The notes beneath the pieces were generated by a model. It did not search any database. It saw only the letters and a program-made list of their open reading frames with translations, and was not told the DNA's origin. 64,000 bases of DNA, from the NCBI GenBank assembly GCA_002412965.1, contig DHWB01000011.1, positions 62,001-126,000 of the forward strand, written 5' to 3'. The DNA is from Desulfomicrobium sp. UBA5193 (GTDB taxonomy: Bacteria; Desulfobacterota; Desulfovibrionia; Desulfovibrionales; Desulfomicrobiaceae). This document shows positions 1 through 7,764 of the stretch, in pieces. The position numbers were made by a program, and so were the translations under genes. The first letter of the stretch is position 1. Each line of letters starts with the position of its first letter.

Positions 1-600
1 GAAGATCATTTTCTGGGCGAGGATTATGCCCTGCTGGAGGTAAAGCCGGAGCTTGATAACAGCCTTGGATGGCGCAGTCCGGATTTCAAATCCACGGACT
101 ATATGGCCCTTTTTGTGGAGCCGGTGACGCTTTGGAACGCCGAGAAAATGGTCAGGGAGTCGGGACTTGATCGGGCCGACCTGGATACGCTTGCCGTTTA
201 CCTCCATGACGTGCTGACCCAAGTGCCGGATGGCGTGACCTTGAAACTCGCTGAAAAACCCGGTCCCGGTGTGGTCAGCCTTCGGGCGGCGGTGACCGGT
301 GTCGAAGCCGGCAGTCCGGTCTCCAATGCGCTGACTTCTGTGGTTCCCGTGGGCATTTTGATCTCCGCAGGCAAACAGTTGACCACCGGACAGGCCGTAG
401 GTGTTGGCGAATGTTCTGTTGAAATGCTGTTTGTCGATTCGGTATCCGGAAAAAAACTGGGCATGTTTGCGGACACGAAAGCCGGCAAGAAATACAGCGC
501 TGCCAGTTACACCAAAGCGGGGCAGAGCGAAGAAGCCATGAACGAGTGGGCCGATCTGCTGAAAATGCGCATCGGTGCTCTTTGGGGAAATACGCTCTGA
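1..600 (+). CDS. DUF3313-type lipoprotein, 5' end outside window
   Basis: The frame is open from the first base, so the start and any signal peptide lie before the window; 199 codons are visible. The region around SLGWRSPDFKSTDY followed by an EPVTLW segment matches the layout of DUF3313 lipoproteins, in which a conserved 'tyrosine... V-P-V' strand precedes a GNA1162-like alpha/beta domain. DUF3313 members are predicted outer-envelope lipoproteins of unknown function. The C-terminal part (MNEWADLLKMRIG) is the usual terminal helix. An ATG at 103 is internal to the conserved region and is unlikely to be the start. Family assignment is by pattern; the function is unknown. Confidence 0.6.
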   Translation, partial: EDHFLGEDYALLEVKPELDNSLGWRSPDFKSTDYMALFVEPVTLWNAEKMVRESGLDRADLDTLAVYLHDVLTQVPDGVTLKLAEKPGPGVVSLRAAVTGVEAGSPVSNALTSVVPVGILISAGKQLTTGQAVGVGECSVEMLFVDSVSGKKLGMFADTKAGKKYSAASYTKAGQSEEAMNEWADLLKMRIGALWGNTL

Positions 601-738
601 TTGACCACAGCGCAGGCGCATGGCGTTCGGTAAGATAAGATTATTTTTCTGTCAGGACGATCAGGATCAGCAATGGTCCGCCGCACCATCAATCCGTTTA
701 TCCAATTGGCTATAAAATCTCCCGTCTGTTAAAGCATT

Positions 739-757
739 CTCCGTAAAGTTTACGGAG
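739..757 (+). promoter_or_regulatory. Perfect palindrome overlapping the RBS of the TudS-like gene
   Basis: CTCCGTAAA-G-TTTACGGAG is a perfect inverted repeat with 9-base arms. Its right arm supplies the GGAG of the ribosome binding site for the ATG at 768. As DNA it could be a repressor operator. As RNA it could form a hairpin (8 bp stem, 3-base loop) that hides the Shine-Dalgarno sequence. The sequence cannot decide between the two. Confidence 0.5.
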
Positions 758-767
758 AGTGCCCCTC

Positions 768-1304
768 ATGAATCGTTCCCGAAAAATTGTCGTCCTTTGT
801 CATTGCCTGCTCAACTCCAATGTCAAAGTGCATCCATTAGCCACCTATCCCGGCGCGCTGACCCAGATATGGACGCGTTTTGCCTCCGTAGGGGTCGGCC
901 TTTTCCAGTTGCCATGTCCAGAAACCTCGTTTCTCGGGCTTTCGCGTTGGGGCATGACCAGTGAACAGTATGATTGCCCAGCCTTCCATCGCCATTGCAG
1001 ACGGATTCTCGAACCGTGCATGGATCAACTCGTTGCGCTTTACCGCGATGGTTGCGCTTTGGTGGGACTCATCGGCGTGGACGGCAGCCCTAACTGTGGA
1101 ATGTTCAGGACATGCACCGGGTACCGTGGAGGAGAAATCAGTTCGGAAAGCACGGACGTGTCTGGCCAGGTAGGCATGCTTTCGAGCGTGTCCTCCCGTG
1201 GAATTTTCATGCGGGAAGTGCTGGCCATGCTTGAAGAACGAAACATTTCCATACCCCTTCTGGCTGTGGATGAAGAAGCCCCGGACAACCTCAAAACATC
1301 GTAA
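768..1304 (+). CDS. TudS/DUF523-related putative Fe-S desulfidase
   Basis: A 178-residue protein with an N-terminal CHCLLNSN motif, then LPCPETSFLGLSR and a later DGSPNCG segment. These fit the DUF523/TudS group, in which conserved cysteines hold a [4Fe-4S] cluster that removes sulfur from thiouracil-like substrates; the CHCLLN variant resembles the TudS-related branch rather than canonical TudS. I start it at ATG 768 because GGAG at 754-757 is 10 bases upstream; a GTG at 759 overlaps that site. It lies 14 bases before the amino-acid binding-protein gene, so the two are probably co-transcribed. The substrate is unknown. Confidence 0.65.
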   Translation: MNRSRKIVVLCHCLLNSNVKVHPLATYPGALTQIWTRFASVGVGLFQLPCPETSFLGLSRWGMTSEQYDCPAFHRHCRRILEPCMDQLVALYRDGCALVGLIGVDGSPNCGMFRTCTGYRGGEISSESTDVSGQVGMLSSVSSRGIFMREVLAMLEERNISIPLLAVDEEAPDNLKTS

Positions 1305-1318
1305 CATGGAGTGAAGTG

Positions 1319-2083
1319 ATGAAACGGATTCTGCTGGCCTGTCTTTGTTTTTTTGCCCTGACAAGTATTGCAGTTGCTGATGATTCCTGGTCCACGGTGC
1401 AGTCGCGTGGGGAAGTGATCGTGGGCTTTGCCGCCCATTACCCCCCTTTCGAGTCCAAGAACGAAAAAACGGGCGAATTCGAAGGGTTTGACGTGGACAT
1501 GACCAAGGCCATGGCCGAAGTTCTGGGTGTGAAGGTCAAGTTCGTGGATGCCGAATGGCAGGGGCTTCTGGGCGGACTGAACAAGGGAGATTTTGACATG
1601 CTGGTGACCTGCATGTCCAAGTCCGAAACAAGGGGGCAGAACGTCAATTTCAGTGACGTATACTACAAGCTGGCCGACGTCATGGTTGTGGACGCTAAAA
1701 ATCAGGACATCAAGGCTGCCGGCGATCTGCAGGGCAAGACGGTGGGCGTGCAGTTGGGATCCGGAAGTGAACAGGTCGTGGATGCCATGACCGGCTTTAA
1801 GGAAGTGAAGCGTTACAACTACAATCCCGAGGCTTTTCTGGATCTGAAAAACGGCCGCATCGATGCATTGGTCGTAGGGTATGCCTATGCCGTGAATCAG
1901 ATCAAGCAAGATCCCTCCTACAAGGTTGTGGGCGCTCCCCTGGCCGAGGCGGAAACCGTCGTGGTCATGCGCAAGGGAGCCGACGCTCTGACGGCCAAGA
2001 TCAACGAGGCCCTGGCCGAGATCCGAAAGAATGGCGCCTATGACAAGGCGCACGCGACCTGGCTCAAGCTTGATGAGAACTGA
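1319..2083 (+). CDS. Polar amino-acid ABC transporter, periplasmic binding protein
   Basis: A 254-residue solute-binding protein of family 3. The first 20 residues are a classic signal peptide ending in SIAVA before DDSW. The mature part begins with a GEVIVGFAAHYPPFE strand and a GFDVDMTKAMAE segment, which form the amino-acid pocket, followed by GDFDMLVTCMSKSETR. ATG 1319 is preferred over GTG 1316 because GGAG at 1308-1311 is well placed. Its stop codon overlaps the start of the permease gene (TGATG at 2081-2085). The exact amino acid cannot be read from the sequence. Confidence 0.88.
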   Translation: MKRILLACLCFFALTSIAVADDSWSTVQSRGEVIVGFAAHYPPFESKNEKTGEFEGFDVDMTKAMAEVLGVKVKFVDAEWQGLLGGLNKGDFDMLVTCMSKSETRGQNVNFSDVYYKLADVMVVDAKNQDIKAAGDLQGKTVGVQLGSGSEQVVDAMTGFKEVKRYNYNPEAFLDLKNGRIDALVVGYAYAVNQIKQDPSYKVVGAPLAEAETVVVMRKGADALTAKINEALAEIRKNGAYDKAHATWLKLDEN

Positions 2084-2739
2084 TGGACGATTTTCGTTTT
2101 GAAATCCTCGTTTTGACCTACAGGGATCTTTTGGCCGGGGCCTGGATCAGTCTGAAAATCACCTGCATTTCATTTGTCGTCGCGTTGGTGGTGGGCGGTG
2201 TCGTTGGCACCGCCCGCTCCAGGTCGTCTTTTTGGCGCAAGGCACTCGGCCCCTATGTCGAGTTCATGCGCGGCACGCCGCTGCTGATCCAGCTATTTTT
2301 CCTGTATTACGGATTGCCCACTGTCGGCATCAACATGAGCAGCCTGACCGCCGCCTATCTGGGTCTGGGCCTGAACGGTGGGGCGTATATTTCCGAGATC
2401 GTGCGCGGCGCCCTGTCCGGCGTACACAAGGGTCAGGAAGAGGCCGCCCTGTCTCTGGGTCTGACGGAATTGCAGACGCTTGGTTATGTGCTCCTGCCCC
2501 AGGCATTGCGCACGGCCATGCCTCCGCTGGTGAACAGCTTTTCAGCCATGCTCAAGGATTCTTCCCTGATCTCCGTCCTGGCCATCACCGAACTGACCCG
2601 CATCGGACAACTGGTCTACACGCGCACCTTCCGCGCATTTGAAATTTATCTGGCCGTGGCGGTCATCTATTTCGTGCTCACCTACTGCTTCACCCTGCTT
2701 TCGCGCCGGCTTGAATACAGGTTCGGGACCAGCGGCTAG
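2083..2739 (+). CDS. Polar amino-acid ABC transporter, permease (HisM/GlnP type)
   Basis: A 218-residue inner-membrane permease with several membrane spans. FMRGTPLLIQLFFLYYG is the family signature, and EEAALSLGLTELQTLGY followed by LPQALR is the EAA loop that contacts the ATPase. Translation is coupled to the binding-protein gene by a one-base stop/start overlap. The partner ATP-binding subunit normally found next to such a pair is missing: the next gene is a glycosyltransferase on the same strand. The permease must share an ATPase encoded elsewhere, or the operon has lost one. Confidence 0.88.
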   Translation: MDDFRFEILVLTYRDLLAGAWISLKITCISFVVALVVGGVVGTARSRSSFWRKALGPYVEFMRGTPLLIQLFFLYYGLPTVGINMSSLTAAYLGLGLNGGAYISEIVRGALSGVHKGQEEAALSLGLTELQTLGYVLLPQALRTAMPPLVNSFSAMLKDSSLISVLAITELTRIGQLVYTRTFRAFEIYLAVAVIYFVLTYCFTLLSRRLEYRFGTSG

Positions 2740-2887
2740 ACTGCCCAGGCCCAATCCTGCCTTGAACGGCAGCATGTCCGCTAGCTCTTTCATTTTTGAG
2801 TCATAATTGTCTCGCTCCGCTCCGAACCCTAGAGGGTCCCGTTCTCATGCATGGATATCCAGAAAGTATCGTGCTACAATGCAAAGC

Positions 2888-4114
2888 ATGCGAATTCTTC
2901 ATATTCTCAGTCAGATGCCGGACTATACGGGCAGCGGCAAATACGTCCAGGAGATGATCCGGCAAGGTCGGATCAACGGGCATGAGTCGTTTCTTGTCGC
3001 GGGCGCTGCCGCTGACTTTGAACTGCCGGAATCGTTGATGCGGCACGAGCATTGCCGCCTGGTCCGCTTCGACGGCCATGACCTCGGATTTCCCGTCATG
3101 GGCATGAGCGACGTCATGCCCTATCCCAGCTCGGTCTGCTCCGCCCTGACCAGACTGCAGATCATCGAGTACAAGACTGTCTTCACCAGGATCATCGGCT
3201 CCGCCGTGGCCGATTTCGCGCCCGACGTCATCCACACCAACCATCTGTGGATGGCCACGGCGGCGGCCCGTGAGGTTGCTCCCCACTTGCCTCTGGTAAC
3301 CACCTGTCATGGCTCGTGCCTGCGGCAGCATCGCCTGTGCCCGGAACTGGGCGATTCAATGAAAGGTTCTTTGCGCAATATCGACCGGGTCATCGCCCTT
3401 TTCGGGCAGCAGAAGGCGGGGATCGTCGAATTGCTGGGCATTGACCCCGGCAAGGTGGACGTCATCAGTGGTGGCTTCAACGAATTGTGCTTCTATGCCG
3501 GGGAGGGGGCGGATGATGCCGGGGCCGTGCAGATCCTTTACGCAGGCAAGCTCGATTCCTCCAAGGGCGTGCCCTGGCTGCTGAGAAGCCTCAAAAGGAT
3601 AAAGGTTCCCTGGCATCTCCATCTCGTGGGCGCAGGCAGCGGTCCGGAAAGGGACTTGTGCCTGAATCTGGCCGCCAGCCATGGCGAACGGGTTACTGTC
3701 CATGGCGTCCTCTCCCACGAGAAGCTGGGCGGTCTGATGCGGCGCTCCGCCATCTTTGTGCTCCCGTCTTTTTTCGAGGGCCTTCCTCTGGTTTTGCTGG
3801 AGGCCATGGCTTGTGGTTGCCGCATTGTCACCACGGACCTGCCGGGCGCCAGGGAGCTTTTCGCGCTGCCCCATCCGAGCATGGTACGCATGGTGGAGTT
3901 GCCCGCTCTGGAAACAGTGGACAGGCCGTACACGTCCGACGAATCACTGTTGGAACAACGACTGGCCGAGGCGCTTGAGGCGAGCATCGCCGATGTGCTG
4001 AACGGAATTGAACTGGATCAGGACTATGTCCGGAAAATCACGGGGCCATTTACCTGGGAGGGAATCTTCTCCAGGATCGAAGGCGTGTACAGGCAGGCTC
4101 TGGAAGACAGGTAA
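2888..4114 (+). CDS. GT4-family glycosyltransferase
   Basis: About 408 residues with the two-Rossmann GT-B layout. The N-terminal MRILHILSQMPDYTGSGKY carries the glycine-rich acceptor loop, and the C-terminal half has ILYAGKLDSSKGVPWLL and the donor-site segment PSFFEGLPLVLLEAMACG with the E-x7-E pattern. ATG 2888 begins the conserved strand; ATG 2879 is also possible, and both have weak ribosome binding sites. It stands apart from the large polysaccharide locus. Its last 10 codons (YRQALEDR) lie in a direct repeat that recurs at the end of the sensor kinase at 9058. Donor and acceptor are unknown. Confidence 0.85.
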   Translation: MRILHILSQMPDYTGSGKYVQEMIRQGRINGHESFLVAGAAADFELPESLMRHEHCRLVRFDGHDLGFPVMGMSDVMPYPSSVCSALTRLQIIEYKTVFTRIIGSAVADFAPDVIHTNHLWMATAAAREVAPHLPLVTTCHGSCLRQHRLCPELGDSMKGSLRNIDRVIALFGQQKAGIVELLGIDPGKVDVISGGFNELCFYAGEGADDAGAVQILYAGKLDSSKGVPWLLRSLKRIKVPWHLHLVGAGSGPERDLCLNLAASHGERVTVHGVLSHEKLGGLMRRSAIFVLPSFFEGLPLVLLEAMACGCRIVTTDLPGARELFALPHPSMVRMVELPALETVDRPYTSDESLLEQRLAEALEASIADVLNGIELDQDYVRKITGPFTWEGIFSRIEGVYRQALEDR

Positions 4115-4346
4115 GTTCTAGAAATGTATGGTGATGGCTGCAATATCGTCGAGTTTCTTGAAACGCGGGCAGCGTTTCATGTCATGATCGGCCGCCTCCT
4201 GACCGTGGATCGCGCAGCATGTTGAGCCCCTGTTCGCAGGCCCTGTCCACAAGGTATGAGTCCTTGTATTTTTGGTGGGTCGGGAAGGGGACATCCAGCC
4301 CTTCGGTGAACAGTCGCACGGTCTTTCAATTCCTGCACCGCTCAAT
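4085..4346. repeat. Left copy of a ~260 bp imperfect direct repeat
   Basis: This segment aligns over its whole length with about 9029-9300: the last bases of a plus-strand gene (CAGGCTCTGGAAG, then GTAAG) followed by the 3' end of a minus-strand PP2C gene. The two copies have the same orientation. Several substitutions and small indels separate them, so the duplication is not recent or the left copy is decaying. Confidence 0.8.
4118..4346 (-). pseudogene. Truncated PP2C phosphatase remnant (3' end only)
   Basis: The minus strand encodes a C-terminal peptide that matches the end of the intact PP2C gene at 9062-9853: both finish QEAADxDMKRxPRFKK, then DDIAAIxIHF and stop. Upstream of that the frame is broken by small indels. 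The region that should encode the KKYKDF and TDGLD segments is still recognisable at DNA level but out of frame. Only the last ~75 codons remain; the metal-binding N-terminal part is absent. It cannot encode a working phosphatase. Confidence 0.85.
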
Positions 4347-4367
4347 ACCTTTCTGAATCCGTCCCAA

Positions 4368-4975
4368 TCATTTCTCCTCGTGCGCCACTTCCGTCAAAAG
4401 CTGCCAGTTCGCCAACGGGGGCAACCAGGCGCCCTGCTCTGTGACGAGCATGCGTGAAAAATCGTGTGGCATCGCCATCCACGCAACCCGGGACCACACC
4501 GAAGACACCACCACGCCGATTCCCAGAGCCAGACCCAGATCCCGAGCATGGGAGCGGATACCCACCCTTCCACCGGTAGCCAGCAGCGAGATGGCAAAAG
4601 GGAGCAGCAGCGCGTAATAGCTGACAGGTCCCTTGCTCAAGCCCGACAAACCGAGAAGCAACCCAGTCCCCACGGCCAGCTTCCTTAGCAAGCTGGCCAA
4701 GGCCGAGGGGATGCGGTTCACGGATAGGTCCGTATGGCCGCGGCAGTGAGCCATGTCGGCAACGGCGGTTTGGCCAGGCGCGACTCCCCGTGCAGCGTGG
4801 GCAGGAACCAGTATCCCGTCTCGATCATTTCCCGGGCCGTGATGAGGTTGCGGGCCTCCATGATGTCCACACCCAGCAACGCGCGATGGGCGAATATCCC
4901 AGTATAAAGCAGAATCAGCAGGCCAAGTAAGCCGCCCAGCAAGGCAGTCGAACGAAGACAGGGTGCAGACGTCAA
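4368..4975 (-). pseudogene. Decayed GT39/ArnT-like glycosyltransferase
   Basis: Two out-of-frame pieces can be joined. The 5' piece (4975 to about 4718) reads as a GT39 N-terminus with a membrane span, then GVDIMEARNLITAREM, YWFLPTLHGESRLAKPPL and TWLTA, the ArnT/PMT lumenal loop with its acidic residue. The 3' piece (to 4368) has the membrane segments GLLLGLSGLSKGPVSYY and LLLPFAISLLATGG. Together they make about 200 residues where the family has roughly 500, so there is a frameshift and a large internal or C-terminal loss. A TTG at 4975 overlaps the stop of the sulfatase gene, suggesting former translational coupling and a joint role in envelope modification. Confidence 0.75.
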
Positions 4976-6975
4976 CTCTCCGGATGGGTTCGGGCTGAAA
5001 ATGGAACGGAGTGAGGCAGGTTTGATTTTTTTTCACTCATCTCTTTCAAAATCTCGTTCGGCCAACGGAGAAGACCAGCCTTGAATGCGTGGCTGGCGCC
5101 CTGGTAATAAGCAATGTCACGCCGCATCAGCGGATCGGCGACATTGTCGCCGGATTCGTCGCTCAGCCCCAGCGCGTCGTCATGGCGTCGCATGCCCTGA
5201 CGAGGGCTCAAAATCGCAAGGTTTTGCCCATCAAACAGACCAAGATGCTGGTAGTTTCCGATCAGCGCCCGTCCTGAAGCAACATCGTCGCGCAATACGT
5301 TGCGTCCAAAAAAGGTCGATGTGTAATCGAGATTCAAGAGGCCAAGCAGGGTCGGGGCCAGGTCGATCTGGCTGGCGAGCACCGAAACCTCCTGCGCTTT
5401 GAGTAATTTGGGCGAGAAGATGAACAAGGGAATATGATACTTGGCAACCGGCAGGTCTTCCTTGCCTGCGCTCCCCGCCGTATGGTCGGCGACAAAAACG
5501 AAAACCGTTTTTTCAAACCAGGGTCTTCGCCGCGCCTGTTCCATGAATTCTCCGATGGCGTAGTCCGTGTATTTGACGGCGCCTTCCCGGCCATATCCCG
5601 AAGGAATGTCGATGCGGCCTTCGGGATAGGTGTAGGGACGATGGTTCGACGTGGTCATGAGCTGGAAGAAAAACGGCTTGCCCGCGGCGTGGTCGATGTC
5701 CGCCTGTCGCAGCGCTTGGCTGTACAGGTCCTCGTCGCACATGCCCCAGGCGTTCTTGAAGGTTATCTCTTCCTCGGGGACGCTGCTCTGATCCATGATA
5801 CGGTATCCGTTGCCGCCGAAGAACGCGTTCATGTTGTCAAAATAACCACGCCCGCCATACAGGAAAACGCTGTCGTAGCCCCGCGCCTCCAGTTGCCTGC
5901 CCAGACTGGCGTACCCGGTTTCCCGGCCGAGGCGCTTGACGATGGATCGTCCCGGGGTCGGAGGCATGGACAGGGTGATGGCCTCCAGGCCTCGGTCCGT
6001 GCGCGTGCCGGTTGCGTAGAAATTGCTGAAAAACAGGCTCTCCTGGCGCAACCGTTCCAGATTCGGTGTCAAGTTGCGAGAATCACCGAAATACCCGAGG
6101 TATTTCGCGCTCAAGCTCTCGACTGTGACCAGAATGACGTTGAGCCGCCTGAACTCCCCCGGGTTGTCGATGTCGCGGCGGATATCTAAGGGGTCCGCAC
6201 TCATGAAGCGGGCATTGGGTTCGGCCACTTCCTGGCGGAGCAAACCGCCGAGATCCTCGTCGGGCAATGTGGCGTAGAGTTGATAGTAGTCGAGTTCGTT
6301 ATTGCGGAACGCCGCGAAAAACTGGAAAGGCCCATTGCCCGCAAGTTCGCGCCGCAAGGTGTTTCCGCCACCAGCGGGGAAGTCCTGCCCCACGGCGACG
6401 GTCACGAGCAGGCACGTTCCGGCGACCGCCGCGAACAGAAGCCCGCGTCCGCGCCGCGACAAGAGGGGTGCCCCGAGAGCCTGATCGATCACCTTGACCG
6501 ACACGACAATCCCGACCGCCGAGATCACGACCAGCATCGCCAAAAGGGGATAGACGGGATACGATTCCAATATATTGTTGATGACTTCGTTGGAATAAAC
6601 AAGATAATCGACGGCGATGAAGTTGAAGCGCACCCCAAACTCGTCCCAGAACATCCATTCCGAAACGGCCGTGAAGAGCATGACGAAGAGGCTGAACCCG
6701 ATCAGGCTGCGCAACAGGCCTTGATGCCATCGGCGTTGCCAGACTGTTGCGGGACACAGCGCAAGATACAAAGCCACGGGCAGCGCCGCATAGCTGAGGA
6801 AACTCAGGTCGTGGACCAGTCCAAGACCGAAGATGCCCAAAACACCAAAAAATGTCGTATTGACATCACCAAAGTGACTTGCCAGCAAGACGAGGCGGGT
6901 CAGAAAAAAAATGATCAACCAGGTGCCCAAGATGATGGCCAAACAGCGCACCTGAGCATATCGTGAAAGGGACAT
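4972..6975 (-). CDS. LTA-synthase-like membrane sulfatase/phosphoglycerol transferase
   Basis: About 667 residues. The N-terminal third holds about five membrane spans. The periplasmic domain starts near NVILVTVESLSAKYLG. GTRTDRGLEA places a threonine where LtaS-type enzymes carry the catalytic nucleophile, TSNHRPY and VADHTAG supply metal ligands, and the end is a sulfatase-type fold. Such enzymes move phosphoglycerol or phosphoethanolamine onto envelope glycans or lipids. The ATG at 6975 has GGAGG seven bases upstream; the in-frame ATG at 6981 is too close to it. It is divergent from an OmpR-type two-component system and precedes a decayed ArnT-like gene, a context like lipid A modification loci. 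The substrate is inferred only. Confidence 0.82.
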   Translation of the reverse strand: MSLSRYAQVRCLAIILGTWLIIFFLTRLVLLASHFGDVNTTFFGVLGIFGLGLVHDLSFLSYAALPVALYLALCPATVWQRRWHQGLLRSLIGFSLFVMLFTAVSEWMFWDEFGVRFNFIAVDYLVYSNEVINNILESYPVYPLLAMLVVISAVGIVVSVKVIDQALGAPLLSRRGRGLLFAAVAGTCLLVTVAVGQDFPAGGGNTLRRELAGNGPFQFFAAFRNNELDYYQLYATLPDEDLGGLLRQEVAEPNARFMSADPLDIRRDIDNPGEFRRLNVILVTVESLSAKYLGYFGDSRNLTPNLERLRQESLFFSNFYATGTRTDRGLEAITLSMPPTPGRSIVKRLGRETGYASLGRQLEARGYDSVFLYGGRGYFDNMNAFFGGNGYRIMDQSSVPEEEITFKNAWGMCDEDLYSQALRQADIDHAAGKPFFFQLMTTSNHRPYTYPEGRIDIPSGYGREGAVKYTDYAIGEFMEQARRRPWFEKTVFVFVADHTAGSAGKEDLPVAKYHIPLFIFSPKLLKAQEVSVLASQIDLAPTLLGLLNLDYTSTFFGRNVLRDDVASGRALIGNYQHLGLFDGQNLAILSPRQGMRRHDDALGLSDESGDNVADPLMRRDIAYYQGASHAFKAGLLRWPNEILKEMSEKKSNLPHSVPFSARTHPES

Positions 6976-7018
6976 GTGCATTCCTCCATGTTGTCGGTCC
7001 CCTCTCTACCCGCCAGGA

Positions 7019-7057
7019 CGTGAATCGATTGTCGCTTTGGCGTGAAAAATTCGTGAA
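7019..7057 (+). promoter_or_regulatory. CGTGAA repeats in 11-base phase, likely response-regulator site
   Basis: CGTGAA occurs at 7019, 7041 and 7052, i.e. spaced 22 and 11 bases. This is the helical phasing used by OmpR/PhoB-family regulators on tandem half-sites. The region lies between the divergent sulfatase gene and the response-regulator gene, so it could control both and give autoregulation. This is inference from spacing. Confidence 0.45.
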
Positions 7058-7080
7058 ACCCCCAAAACAAGGCTCGCCGC

Positions 7081-7764
7081 ATGCGCATCCTGATCGTTGA
7101 AGACAATCCCGACATCCTCGCCAACGTGCTCGATTATCTCCAGCTCAAGGGTTACACTGTCGATTGCGCGCAGGATGGACTCGGAGGTTTGCACCTGGCC
7201 GTCACCCACACCTACGACCTGATCGTGCTGGACGTTATGCTGCCCGGCATCGACGGCTACCAGATCTGCAAGAGGCTGCGCGAGGACGCCAGGCTCGATA
7301 TTCCGGTCATCATGCTCACTGCCCGCGACACGCTGGACGATCGCATCCAGGGGTTCAACACCGGCGCCGACGACTATCTCGTCAAGCCGTTCGCCCTGTC
7401 CGAACTCCACGCGCGCATCCAGGCCGTGCTGCGCCGGGCCAAGGGGAGCAGGGTCCATGAGCTGCGGGTCGGCGACCTCGCCTTCGACGTGGAGACCCTC
7501 CAGGTGCGACGCGCGGGGCGGACGCTCAGGCCGCATCCCTTCGGGCTGAGGCTCCTGGAGATTCTGATGAAAAAAAGCCCCGCCGTGGTCCGTCGCGAGG
7601 AACTGGAGCGGGAACTCTGGGGAGACAACTGCCCTGATAGCGACAGCCTGCGCAGCCATATTCATCAGTTGCGCCAGGTCGTGGACAAGTCCTTCAACTC
7701 GCCGCTGCTGCACACGGTGCACGGCATCGGATACCGTCTGGTGGAGAATACCGATGACCTCTAG
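7081..7764 (+). CDS. OmpR-family response regulator
   Basis: A 227-residue regulator. The receiver domain (about 1-115) has acidic ED residues after MRILIV, the phosphoacceptor D51 in LIVLDVMLPG, T80 in MLTAR and K102 in YLVKPF. A winged-helix DNA-binding domain follows (about 125-225) and ends TVHGIGYRL. It overlaps the kinase gene by 11 bases, so the two are a matched pair. Divergence from the sulfatase gene suggests that gene is a target, in the manner of PmrA/BasR regulons. The signal is not evident. Confidence 0.92.
   Translation: MRILIVEDNPDILANVLDYLQLKGYTVDCAQDGLGGLHLAVTHTYDLIVLDVMLPGIDGYQICKRLREDARLDIPVIMLTARDTLDDRIQGFNTGADDYLVKPFALSELHARIQAVLRRAKGSRVHELRVGDLAFDVETLQVRRAGRTLRPHPFGLRLLEILMKKSPAVVRREELERELWGDNCPDSDSLRSHIHQLRQVVDKSFNSPLLHTVHGIGYRLVENTDDL

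Noticed and set aside
2757..2772. CTGCC...GGCAG hairpin after the ABC permease gene
   Set aside because: The stem is only 5 bp and no T-run follows, so I do not call a terminator.
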